Of a stretch of 33,679 nt of DNA, positions 25,806 to 33,234 are shown piece by piece. This DNA comes from an uncultured Nitrosospira sp. (GTDB lineage: Bacteria; Nitrospirota; Nitrospiria; Nitrospirales; Nitrospiraceae). The notes under the pieces are model-generated. The model was given only the letters and a program-made list of their open reading frames with translations, searched no databases and had not been told where the DNA came from. Location: contig CAADGK010000044.1 of the NCBI GenBank assembly GCA_900696515.1, positions 1 to 33,679 on the forward strand, written 5' to 3'. The position numbers were made by a program, and so were the translations under genes. Position 1 is the stretch's first letter. The number at the start of each line of letters is the position of its first letter.

Positions 25806-28151
25806 ATGAACTCAGTTGGTGTTCTTTTGAAGAGGCTATGTCGGCGCGGATTGCTCGCCGGCATGGCCGTTCTTGCTTTCACGGCGGGCCTGGCGGACGC
25901 ACAGGTACCTCCGGATACCAAAAGCCCGCCGCCGCTGAATCGGGTCGTCGCACCCGACGTCAATCAGCTGGGCTTGCTCGATTGTACCGGACCGGGCCTG
26001 AGCCCGACCACCTGTGGAGCCCAGTACGGGGGCTTTCCCATCACCAAGCCTGGGCAACAGCAAAAGCTGATCGCGCTCGGCAAGGCTCTGTTCTGGGATA
26101 TGCAGATCGGCAGCGACGGTGTGCAGGCCTGCGCCTCCTGTCACTTCCACGCGGGCGCGGACAATCGCATCACCAATCAGCTGAACCCCGGACTGAATCG
26201 CGTGTCCGGTACCCAAATTAAAATTCGCAATGCCATCAACCCCTCTCAACTCACAGCCAACGCTGATACGAACTTCACAGGGCCCGGCGCGAACGGCACC
26301 TTGACGGCGGCACATTTCCCCTTCGCCGTGGATACGACCGCCCCGCCCTTCGGAAACAATGACGTTGCCAGCTCGCAGGGTGTGCGTGGCGGCACCTTCA
26401 GCAGCCTCAGCGGCAATCGGATCGATAACGGCACCTTTCACTTGTTTGATACGAATGGGTTCAACGACGGGGGCGTCACCGTCCGCCGGGTGCCGCCGAG
26501 AAACACGCCCTCCGCCATCGGCGCGGTGTTTAATCTGCGCAACTTCTGGGACGGACGCGCCAACCTGTTTTTTAACGGGGTGAATCCCTTCGGCATGCTG
26601 GATACGAATGCACGGGTGACCATCACCAACTCGACCTTTGCCAGGAGCCGGATCCGCGTGATGATTCCGTTCAGCTCCCTGGCCTCGCAAGCCGTCGGAC
26701 CGCCCGGCAACCCTTTTGAGATGTCGCACGAGAATCGGACCTTCCAGCGCATCGCCGAGAAGGTCTTGCGCCCGCTGCCGCTACCGGGGGCCACACCGAC
26801 AACCGCGCAGTTTCGACCGCTCAATCGTCAGCAGATCGGGAATGTGTCACTCGGTGGTGGCGATAGCGTGCTGAATCCATACGTCGACATCGTTACCGGC
26901 CGTGGCTTGAATAAGTCCTATATCGATTTCATCAAGGAGATCTTCCAGGACAAATTCTGGAAGGCCAATTCCGCCGAGACGGATCTGACCGTCATGAGAC
27001 TGAACTTTGCCCTGTTCTTTGGCCTGGCGGTGCAGGCCTATGAGGCGACGTTGATTCCAGATCAGACACCGGTCGATGCGCTCCTGACGGGCCTCAACGG
27101 GAACCTGCCGAATCCAACATCGCTAGATCCGGTGGAACGGGGATTGGCCGTCTTCATGTCGGGACGGGCCGGGTGCGAAGGCTGCCATATCGGCGCGGAA
27201 ACCACCGCGGCCAGTGTCAGCACGTTGAGCGGCTTCGGCAATCCCGACGCCGAAGTGGAAGCGGGAGCCGCGATTCCTGATGTTGCGCTCGCCGAACGCA
27301 TGCCGATGGGCGATGGATCCATCAGCGCCTATGATTCCGGCTTCTACAATATCGGCGTCCGCCCGACGGCCGACGACCTGTCCCTCTTCAATCGATTCGG
27401 ACAGATCCCCTTCTCCTTTACGATGTTGGCGAAGGAAATCCGGAGCGGGAATCCCAACGTGGCGGCGGTCAACAGCCTGCTGCTGAGCGGCACGCTCCGT
27501 CTGCCCACCTCGCCGACCAATCTGGCTCCGCTGCCCTTTGCCATTACGGTCGGCTGCGATCCGGGAAGACCGGGACGCGCGCTCGGGATCGTCGATGGGA
27601 GGACCTGTCCCCCGTTCCTGGCCACGGAGCGCGTCGCCGTGCGCGGCTCCTTCAAGACGCCGGGCCTGCGGAACCTCACGCTCACCGGACCCTATTTCCA
27701 CAATGGGTCCAAGAAATCCATTGAAGAGGTCATCGACTTCTACAATGCCGGCGGCCATTTCAATCTGGACTTCAATCCGGACAACTGCGCGGCCAACAGC
27801 CTCACCTGCCGGAAGGGCCAAGTCGATTTCGATGCGGATATCGAGGCGGGCGCCATCAGGCCTGAGGAGCGCAATGACGTGATCGCCTTCCTGAAGGCAT
27901 TGACCGATTCTCGGGTCGCGCAGGAAGTGGGGCCGTTCGATCATCCGCAACTCTGCCTGCCGCACGGCCATAACTCGGATGGGTCAACGATACTCGTTGA
28001 CCTTCCGGCCGTCGGGGCTGCAGGGCACATAAATAAAGACATTCTGACGTTTGAGGAGATGCTGAATCCAACGATTAGGGGAGGTGCAACGCCTGAGCAG
28101 CACGCTCTGAATACCGCTTGCGGCATGTCGCCCTTGCCGACTGTGCCATAG
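25806..28151 (+). CDS. Large exported di-heme cytochrome c peroxidase (MauG/CcpA family)
   Basis: Protein of 781 residues with a signal peptide (LLKRLCRRGLLAGMAVLAFT...ADA|Q). Heme c sites are CASCH (Cys109, Cys112, His113) and CEGCH (Cys457, Cys460, His461). TPGLRNLTLTGPYFHNGS followed by IEEVIDFYNAGG is the classic C-terminal block of bacterial di-heme peroxidases. Classical CcpA is about 330 residues and MauG about 370, so this protein has a roughly 350-residue region between its two heme sites and is over twice the usual size. It probably acts in the periplasm as peroxidase or oxidase. ATG at 25806 is 6 nt after AAGGAGG; the ATG at 25803 is possible but too close. It lies upstream of the RTX array in the same direction. 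Confidence 0.9.
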   Translation: MNSVGVLLKRLCRRGLLAGMAVLAFTAGLADAQVPPDTKSPPPLNRVVAPDVNQLGLLDCTGPGLSPTTCGAQYGGFPITKPGQQQKLIALGKALFWDMQIGSDGVQACASCHFHAGADNRITNQLNPGLNRVSGTQIKIRNAINPSQLTANADTNFTGPGANGTLTAAHFPFAVDTTAPPFGNNDVASSQGVRGGTFSSLSGNRIDNGTFHLFDTNGFNDGGVTVRRVPPRNTPSAIGAVFNLRNFWDGRANLFFNGVNPFGMLDTNARVTITNSTFARSRIRVMIPFSSLASQAVGPPGNPFEMSHENRTFQRIAEKVLRPLPLPGATPTTAQFRPLNRQQIGNVSLGGGDSVLNPYVDIVTGRGLNKSYIDFIKEIFQDKFWKANSAETDLTVMRLNFALFFGLAVQAYEATLIPDQTPVDALLTGLNGNLPNPTSLDPVERGLAVFMSGRAGCEGCHIGAETTAASVSTLSGFGNPDAEVEAGAAIPDVALAERMPMGDGSISAYDSGFYNIGVRPTADDLSLFNRFGQIPFSFTMLAKEIRSGNPNVAAVNSLLLSGTLRLPTSPTNLAPLPFAITVGCDPGRPGRALGIVDGRTCPPFLATERVAVRGSFKTPGLRNLTLTGPYFHNGSKKSIEEVIDFYNAGGHFNLDFNPDNCAANSLTCRKGQVDFDADIEAGAIRPEERNDVIAFLKALTDSRVAQEVGPFDHPQLCLPHGHNSDGSTILVDLPAVGAAGHINKDILTFEEMLNPTIRGGATPEQHALNTACGMSPLPTVP

Positions 28152-28219
28152 CTGATGAATAGGCACGGGTTCAAGGAATGAACGGATGACGTAGAAAGCC
28201 ACGATCAGGGAGACGGGCT

Positions 28220-28279
28220 CCCACCGGAGTCCTTCTCTCTTGGTCAATCAGGCCCGGAGGAGACAATGTCTCCGGTGGG
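28220..28279 (+). promoter_or_regulatory. Structured leader upstream of RTX gene 1
   Basis: CCCACCGGAG (28220-28229) is a perfect partner of CTCCGGTGGG (28270-28279). A competing small hairpin, GGAGAC-AAT-GTCTCC (28259-28273), uses part of the same right arm. Mutually exclusive pairing 28 nt before the start codon could modulate translation, or could be terminator debris of the peroxidase gene. Confidence 0.4.
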
Positions 28280-28306
28280 ATGCATGAACAAAGGAGATGA
28301 GTAACT

Positions 28307-30061
28307 ATGGCTACATTTGATGTTCTTGGAGGACAGGTCACAACGGGAGATGACCAGTTTAATGGCACGGCCCCCGAGAATGATACGGTGGACTACACCG
28401 GAGGGACGACAACTGGGACCGGTGTTACCGTGGACTTGTCTGTCACGGGGCCGCAAGACACCGGAGGATCGGGGTTGGATGAATTCATCAGTATTGAAAA
28501 TCTCATTGGCAGTGAGTTTGCCGATACCTTGACCGGTGATAGCGGCAACAATAGCCTCGAGGGCGGCGACGGCGATGACCTGCTTGATGGGGGTGCCGAC
28601 AACGACACGGCCTCCTACGCGAACGCCGCCGATGGTGTCACTGTGGATCTGTCTAACACAGGACAGCAAGACACGGTGAACGCAGGGCTGGATACCCTTG
28701 TGGATATCGAGAATCTCATCGGCAGCGCGTTTGCCGATACCTTGACCGGTGATGGCGGCAACAATAGCCTCGGGGGTGCCGACGGCGACGACCTCCTTGA
28801 CGGTGGCGACGGCGATGATTTTCTTGATGGGGGTGCCGACAACGACACGGCTTCTTACGCGAGCGCCGCTGATGGCGTCACGGTGGATCTGTCTGAGACA
28901 GGGCAGCAAGATACGGTGAACGCGGGGATGGATACCCTTGTGAATATCGAGAACATTATCGGCAGCGCGTTTGCCGATATCCTGACCGGCGATAGCGAGA
29001 ACAATACTCTCGACGGCGGGGAGGGCAACGATAAGCTGAACGGCGGTGGCGGGGACGATACCCTCAACGGCGAACTCGGCAACGATACGCTCGATGGCGG
29101 CACCGGTAATGATTTTCTCCATGGCGACGACGGCGATGATACGCTCGTCGGCGGTTCCGGCGATGACCTGCTCGACGGCGGACTCGATACGGACACGGCC
29201 TCCTACGCCGCCGCCACGACGGGCGTCGTGGTGGACTTGAATGTGACCGACGCGCAAGACACCGTCGGCGCGGGATGGGATACGCTCGAGAGCATTGAGA
29301 ATCTCGTGGGCGGCGCCGCGGGCGACATCCTCACCGGCAACGAGGTCAAGAATCGTCTCTCGGGCGGCCTCGGCAACGATGTGCTCAACGGCGAGGCCGG
29401 GCTCGATACGCTGTTCGGGGGCAGCGGCAATGATCAGCTCAACGGCGGGTTTGACAACGATGTGCTCAACGGCGACAGCGGCAACGATGTGCTCAACGGC
29501 AACGAGCACAACGATACGCTCAACGGCGGTCTCGGTAACGATCAGCTCAACGGCGGCACCGAGGACGATGTGCTCAAGGGCGACAGCGGGGCCGATACAC
29601 TCAACGGGGACAGCGGCAACGATCAGCTCGACGGCGGCAGCAGCAACGATGTGCTCAACGGCGGGCTTGGCAACGACCTGCTGCGCGGCGGCGGCGGCAG
29701 CGATCGCCTGACCGGCGGCGGCGGATCCAATATCTTCGATTTCAACCAGGCCGGCGAAAGCGGGCCCGGGTCGACGGCTCGGGATATCATCAACGATTTC
29801 GTCGCCGGCATCGCCATCCGCGACCAGATCGACCTGAGCGACATCGATGCCAATGTGTTGGTGGCCAACAACCAAGCCTTTACCTACATCGGCAGCGCGG
29901 CCTTTAGTACGACGAATGCGGCGGGCCAGCTCCGGTACAGCGGGGGCATCCTACGGGGCAGCACCGACGCCGATACGGCGGCGGAGTTCGAGATTGCCCT
30001 GACGGGCAGTCCGTCGCTCTTCGTGCTGGCGGGGAATGCCGGCAGCGACATCCTCTTGTAA
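28307..30061 (+). CDS. RTX-type calcium-binding repeat protein 1
   Basis: Protein of 584 residues built from hemolysin-type GGxGxDxLx nonapeptides (about residues 80-470). Four larger modules of the form TASY...GVTVDL...QDT...GLDTL..IENLIGS are interspersed. The C-terminal domain (about 474-584) is serralysin-like: NIFDF, ARDIINDF, DQIDLSDIDAN, AFTYIGSAAF, GQLRYSGG, AEFEIAL, ending SDILL. An Asp plus hydrophobics at the very end is the export signal of serralysin-type substrates of type I secretion. There is no signal peptide and no protease or lipase domain. It is likely an extracellular, Ca2+-folded structural or adhesive protein. Shine-Dalgarno AAAGGAGA precedes the ATG. The transporter is not in the window. 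Confidence 0.88.
   Translation: MATFDVLGGQVTTGDDQFNGTAPENDTVDYTGGTTTGTGVTVDLSVTGPQDTGGSGLDEFISIENLIGSEFADTLTGDSGNNSLEGGDGDDLLDGGADNDTASYANAADGVTVDLSNTGQQDTVNAGLDTLVDIENLIGSAFADTLTGDGGNNSLGGADGDDLLDGGDGDDFLDGGADNDTASYASAADGVTVDLSETGQQDTVNAGMDTLVNIENIIGSAFADILTGDSENNTLDGGEGNDKLNGGGGDDTLNGELGNDTLDGGTGNDFLHGDDGDDTLVGGSGDDLLDGGLDTDTASYAAATTGVVVDLNVTDAQDTVGAGWDTLESIENLVGGAAGDILTGNEVKNRLSGGLGNDVLNGEAGLDTLFGGSGNDQLNGGFDNDVLNGDSGNDVLNGNEHNDTLNGGLGNDQLNGGTEDDVLKGDSGADTLNGDSGNDQLDGGSSNDVLNGGLGNDLLRGGGGSDRLTGGGGSNIFDFNQAGESGPGSTARDIINDFVAGIAIRDQIDLSDIDANVLVANNQAFTYIGSAAFSTTNAAGQLRYSGGILRGSTDADTAAEFEIALTGSPSLFVLAGNAGSDILL
28563..29011 (+). repeat. 240-bp tandem duplication within RTX gene 1
   Basis: Bases 28563-28771 recur at 28803-29011 in exact 240-bp register (80 codons), with roughly 85% identity judged by eye. 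Differences are mostly third-position. A further diverged copy of the module lies 213 bp upstream. This indicates growth of the gene by unequal exchange. Confidence 0.8.
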
Positions 30062-30227
30062 GTACAGCGGAAGAGCAGGAGTAGCATAAGCAGCAGAAGC
30101 AGAGAGAACATGGCAGTTCAACAAAGAGGGAGAGGGGAGGGGCGCAGCACTGATGGCGACCCTCGTAATGACCAGAACCTGGCCGATCCGGCCAGTCACA
30201 ACCATTCGGTAATGTAAGGAGGCGAGT

Positions 30228-31607
30228 ATGGCTCTGATTGAAGGAACAGAATTTAATGATAACGGTGTGGATTTTCCTGCTCTCATTGGTAACGCCCTAC
30301 TAGAGGATGATCAGATTTTCGGCTTCGAAGGAGACGACCTACTTTCAGGCCTATCCGGCGATGACGAACTCGATGGTGGGGAGGGCAACGACGAGCTCAA
30401 TGGCGACGAGGGCCAAGACCTGCTCATTGGCGGGTTGGGCAACGACACCCTCAACGGCGGGGCCGACGGCGATGAGCTCCACGGCGACGACCTCGATGAC
30501 TCCGATCCCCTCGGCGGGGCCGACATCCTCAACGGCGAGGGCGGCAACGATGAGCTTCACGGCGGTTTCGGCAATGACATCCTCAACGGCGGTGATAACG
30601 ATGACCTGCTTCTCGGCGACGCTGGCAACGATACGCTGAATGGCGGGCTCGGCGATGACACGCTGGACGGCGGCCTCCATAATGACACCCTCGATGGTGG
30701 CTCCGGCGGAGATCTGCTCTTCGGCGGCACGGGGGTCGATGTACTCAACGGCGGCACGGGCGACGATGAGCTCCTCGGTGAGGATGGCAGTGATCGGCTC
30801 ATTGGCGGCGCGGGCAATGATGTGATCGATGGTGGTGAGGAGAGACCGGATAATGCGGGCGACATTGATACGGCCTCTTACGAGACCGCCACTACGGGAG
30901 TGGAGGTCGACCTTAGGATCGTGGGCTTCGCCCAGGACACCGGGGGCGCCGGGATCGATATCCTCGACAACATTGAAAATCTCGTGGGCAGCAGCCGCAG
31001 CGATACCCTCACGGGGGATGCCGGTGCGAATCGGATCGATGGCGGCAGCGGCAACGACACGATCGACGGCGATGCCGGCAATGATGCGCTGAACGGTGAT
31101 GCCGGTATCGACATCATGGACGGCGGCGCGGGCAACGACACGATGTTCGGCGGCACCGGCAACGACATCATGGACGGCGGCGCCAACAATGACATCGTCG
31201 TCGGCAGCGAAGGCAAAGACACGCTCAACGGCGGCACGGGAGATGACCTCCTGCATGGTGGGCTGGATCGCGATGTCCTGGACGGCGACGCCGGCAACGA
31301 TACCTTCGATTACGATCGGGCCATTGAAAGTGCGCCCGGTGGGTTGACTCGGGATGTCATCCTCGATTTTGTCGGCAACGGTGCGTCGGCCGGCGACCGG
31401 ATCGACCTGTCCGGGATGGATGCCAAGGCGGGGACCAGCGGCAACCAGGCCTTTACCTTTATCGGCACCTCTGCCTTTACGGCGGAGGGTCAGGTCCGGT
31501 ATAGCGGCGGGGTGCTGCAGGGCAACACCACCGGCACTTCGGGGGCGGACTTCGAGATTTCCCTCTCTGGTACTCCGGCGCTCCACGTCAGCGACATCGT
31601 GCTGTAA
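30228..31607 (+). CDS. RTX-type calcium-binding repeat protein 2
   Basis: Protein of 459 residues, paralogous to its neighbours. It begins MALIEGTEFNDNGVDFPALIG and enters the nonapeptide repeats at about residue 35 (LSGLSGDDELDGGEGNDELN). The TASYETATTGVEVDL...IENLVGS module lies in the middle (about 214-265), not at the start. Repeats resume to about residue 360. The serralysin-like C-terminal domain follows (NDTFDYDRAIES, DRIDLSGMDAK, AFTFIGTSAF, GQVRYSGG, ADFEISL), ending SDIVL. Shine-Dalgarno AAGGAGG sits before the ATG. It lies 166 nt after RTX gene 1 and is followed by a GC hairpin. Calcium binding and type I export are inferred from the family. Confidence 0.88.
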   Translation: MALIEGTEFNDNGVDFPALIGNALLEDDQIFGFEGDDLLSGLSGDDELDGGEGNDELNGDEGQDLLIGGLGNDTLNGGADGDELHGDDLDDSDPLGGADILNGEGGNDELHGGFGNDILNGGDNDDLLLGDAGNDTLNGGLGDDTLDGGLHNDTLDGGSGGDLLFGGTGVDVLNGGTGDDELLGEDGSDRLIGGAGNDVIDGGEERPDNAGDIDTASYETATTGVEVDLRIVGFAQDTGGAGIDILDNIENLVGSSRSDTLTGDAGANRIDGGSGNDTIDGDAGNDALNGDAGIDIMDGGAGNDTMFGGTGNDIMDGGANNDIVVGSEGKDTLNGGTGDDLLHGGLDRDVLDGDAGNDTFDYDRAIESAPGGLTRDVILDFVGNGASAGDRIDLSGMDAKAGTSGNQAFTFIGTSAFTAEGQVRYSGGVLQGNTTGTSGADFEISLSGTPALHVSDIVL

Positions 31608-31621
31608 GGGACAGGAGATTC

Positions 31622-31658
31622 CCCGCCGGGCGCCCCATAACTGGGGGCGCCCGGCGGG
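31622..31658 (+). terminator. 15-bp GC hairpin after RTX gene 2
   Basis: CCCGCCGGGCGCCCC (31622-31636) pairs perfectly with GGGGCGCCCGGCGGG (31644-31658) around a 7-nt loop, 14 nt after the stop. No T-run follows, so it may instead protect the mRNA 3' end. The right arm is identical to that after RTX gene 3. Confidence 0.6.
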
Positions 31659-31730
31659 ACGGGCCACGAGCATGGGTCCATCGGCTCTACAAGGAATGTC
31701 TCGTTCCGCGAATCGGCGAGGTATGCAGAT

Positions 31731-31826
31731 GAGATCCCGTGCACAGGATCTCAACCCAGGCGGGAGGGTGATCAGGGTACGGCGGCCCTGCCCGCGTGAC
31801 TGAGACCTGGTCGAAAGGATTCGACC
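31731..31826 (+). promoter_or_regulatory. Hairpins in the leader of RTX gene 3
   Basis: GAGATCC (31731-31737) pairs with GGATCTC (31746-31752). GGTCGAA (31809-31815) pairs with TTCGACC (31820-31826) around AGGA, ending about 8 nt before the AAGGAG Shine-Dalgarno. The position suggests an effect on ribosome access or mRNA stability. Confidence 0.4.
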
Positions 31827-31850
31827 ACAACCACAAGGAGTGTGTAGACA

Positions 31851-33002
31851 ATGGCAAATTTCACGGCGACGTCAGGCAACAATACCTTTAACGGGACCCC
31901 TCAACAAGTGGACCGGGTGTCCTACGAGAGCGCAACCGGACCCATCACGGTGGACTTGACTGTGCCCGGCGCGCAAAACACCGGAAACTCGGGGCTCGAT
32001 TCATTCTTCAGCATTGAGAATCTCCGGGGCAGTCGTTTTGACGACACCTTCACCGGCAATGGTGCGGATAATCGCCTTGAAGGCTTTGCCGGGAATGACA
32101 CGCTGAGTGGTGGCGATGGCGATGACCGGTTGGATGGGGGCCTGGGCCGCGACATACTCTTCGGTGGCACCGGCGATGACGAGCTTGAGGGCGGGGCCGG
32201 CGATGACGAGCTTGACGGCGGCTTTGGCAACGATACGGCCTCCTACGAGACCGCGACAGCGCGAGTGAGGGTATCCTTAGAAGACCAAGGCGTATCACAA
32301 AATACCCTGGGTGCAGGGAGTGATTGGCTCACTAACATTGAGAATCTGGTGGGCAGCCGTTTTAACGATGTGCTCAGGGGTGATGCCGATAATAACGGCT
32401 TGGAGGGCGGCAATGGCAACGACGTACTAAGAGGCCTCGCGGGCGACGATGGGCTCGAGGGGGGGGCAGGCAATGACGAACTCCACGGCGGGGCGGACAA
32501 TGACGAGCTCGCCGGCGATGGGGGCACTGATACGCTGAACGGTGATGGAGGGGATGATGAACTCGCCGGTGGCGCAGGCAATGACATCCTGAACGGTGGC
32601 AATGGAGATGACGATCTCGCCGGCGGTGCAGGTGATGACGTCCTGACCGGTGGCGAGGGAAGCGATCGCCTGGTCGGCGGGACCGGGAACGACACCTTCG
32701 ACTTCAATGCGATCACCGAGAGCGAACCCGGTGCCGATTTCCGGGATGTCATCGTGGGATTTGCCGGGAATGGGGCTTCGGCAGGCGACGTAATTGACCT
32801 GTCCGGTATCGATGCCGATACCTCGACGGGCATCGACGATGTCTTCACCTATATCGGCGCCACAGCCTTTTCAGGGGTGGAAGGAGAGCTCCGGTATGAC
32901 CTCGGGATTCTGCAGGGCGACGTCGATGGGGATGCGGTGGCGGATTTCGAGATTGATCTGCTCGGTGCCGCGCTCACGGTCCCTGACGACATCATCCTGT
33001 AA
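31851..33002 (+). CDS. RTX-type calcium-binding repeat protein 3
   Basis: Protein of 383 residues. The N-terminal module comes first (VSYESATGPITVDL, GAQNTGNSGLDSF, SIENLRGS), then nonapeptide repeats, a second module (TASYETATARVRVSL...NIENLVGS, about residues 128-170), and more repeats. The serralysin-like end is NDTFDFNAITES, DVIDLSGIDAD, VFTYIGATAF, GELRYDLG, ADFEIDL, finishing DDIIL. The order of parts matches RTX protein 1 but with fewer repeats. No signal peptide. AAGGAG lies 10 nt before the ATG. GC-rich hairpins flank both ends of the gene. Confidence 0.88.
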   Translation: MANFTATSGNNTFNGTPQQVDRVSYESATGPITVDLTVPGAQNTGNSGLDSFFSIENLRGSRFDDTFTGNGADNRLEGFAGNDTLSGGDGDDRLDGGLGRDILFGGTGDDELEGGAGDDELDGGFGNDTASYETATARVRVSLEDQGVSQNTLGAGSDWLTNIENLVGSRFNDVLRGDADNNGLEGGNGNDVLRGLAGDDGLEGGAGNDELHGGADNDELAGDGGTDTLNGDGGDDELAGGAGNDILNGGNGDDDLAGGAGDDVLTGGEGSDRLVGGTGNDTFDFNAITESEPGADFRDVIVGFAGNGASAGDVIDLSGIDADTSTGIDDVFTYIGATAFSGVEGELRYDLGILQGDVDGDAVADFEIDLLGAALTVPDDIIL

Positions 33003-33016
33003 GCATCGCGACTCTC

Positions 33017-33050
33017 CGCCGGGCGTCCTATTTATGGGGCGCCCGGCGGG
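33017..33050 (+). terminator. GC hairpin after RTX gene 3
   Basis: CCGCCGGGCGTCC (33017-33029) pairs with GGGCGCCCGGCGG (33038-33050), with one G-U wobble and an 8-nt loop, 14 nt after the stop. It shares the arm GGGGCGCCCGGCGGG with the hairpin after RTX gene 2, so the spacer was copied with the gene. Confidence 0.6.
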
Positions 33051-33139
33051 GTGAGGCCGTGCGTGTCAGCGCTCTCGTGCTGGGATGAGGCGGTCCGCCG
33101 ATAGACCGGAGGTAGGACGAGCGGCAGCATCCAGGGCAG

Positions 33140-33203
33140 GGGCATCTCCGCGGAAGCGAGATGCCCGGCCTACTCTCTTTCATTAGCCGGGATGATCCGG
33201 CTA
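33140..33203 (+). promoter_or_regulatory. Two hairpins in the leader of RTX gene 4
   Basis: GGGCATCTC (33140-33148) pairs with GAGATGCCC (33158-33166). TAGCCGG (33184-33190) pairs with CCGGCTA (33197-33203), about 16 nt before the AAGGAG Shine-Dalgarno. The second mirrors the position of the hairpin before RTX gene 3. Confidence 0.4.
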
Positions 33204-33234
33204 AGCCCTACCCATCATAAGGAGATGAATGACC

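Noticed and set aside
28244-31754. Very long minus-strand open frames (543 and 467 codons) antisense to RTX genes 1 and 2
   Set aside because: They arise because the repetitive Gly-Asp-Asn codons rarely give stops on the opposite strand. The products are Val/Ala/Ile-Glu repeats mirroring the RTX repeats, without ribosome-binding sites.
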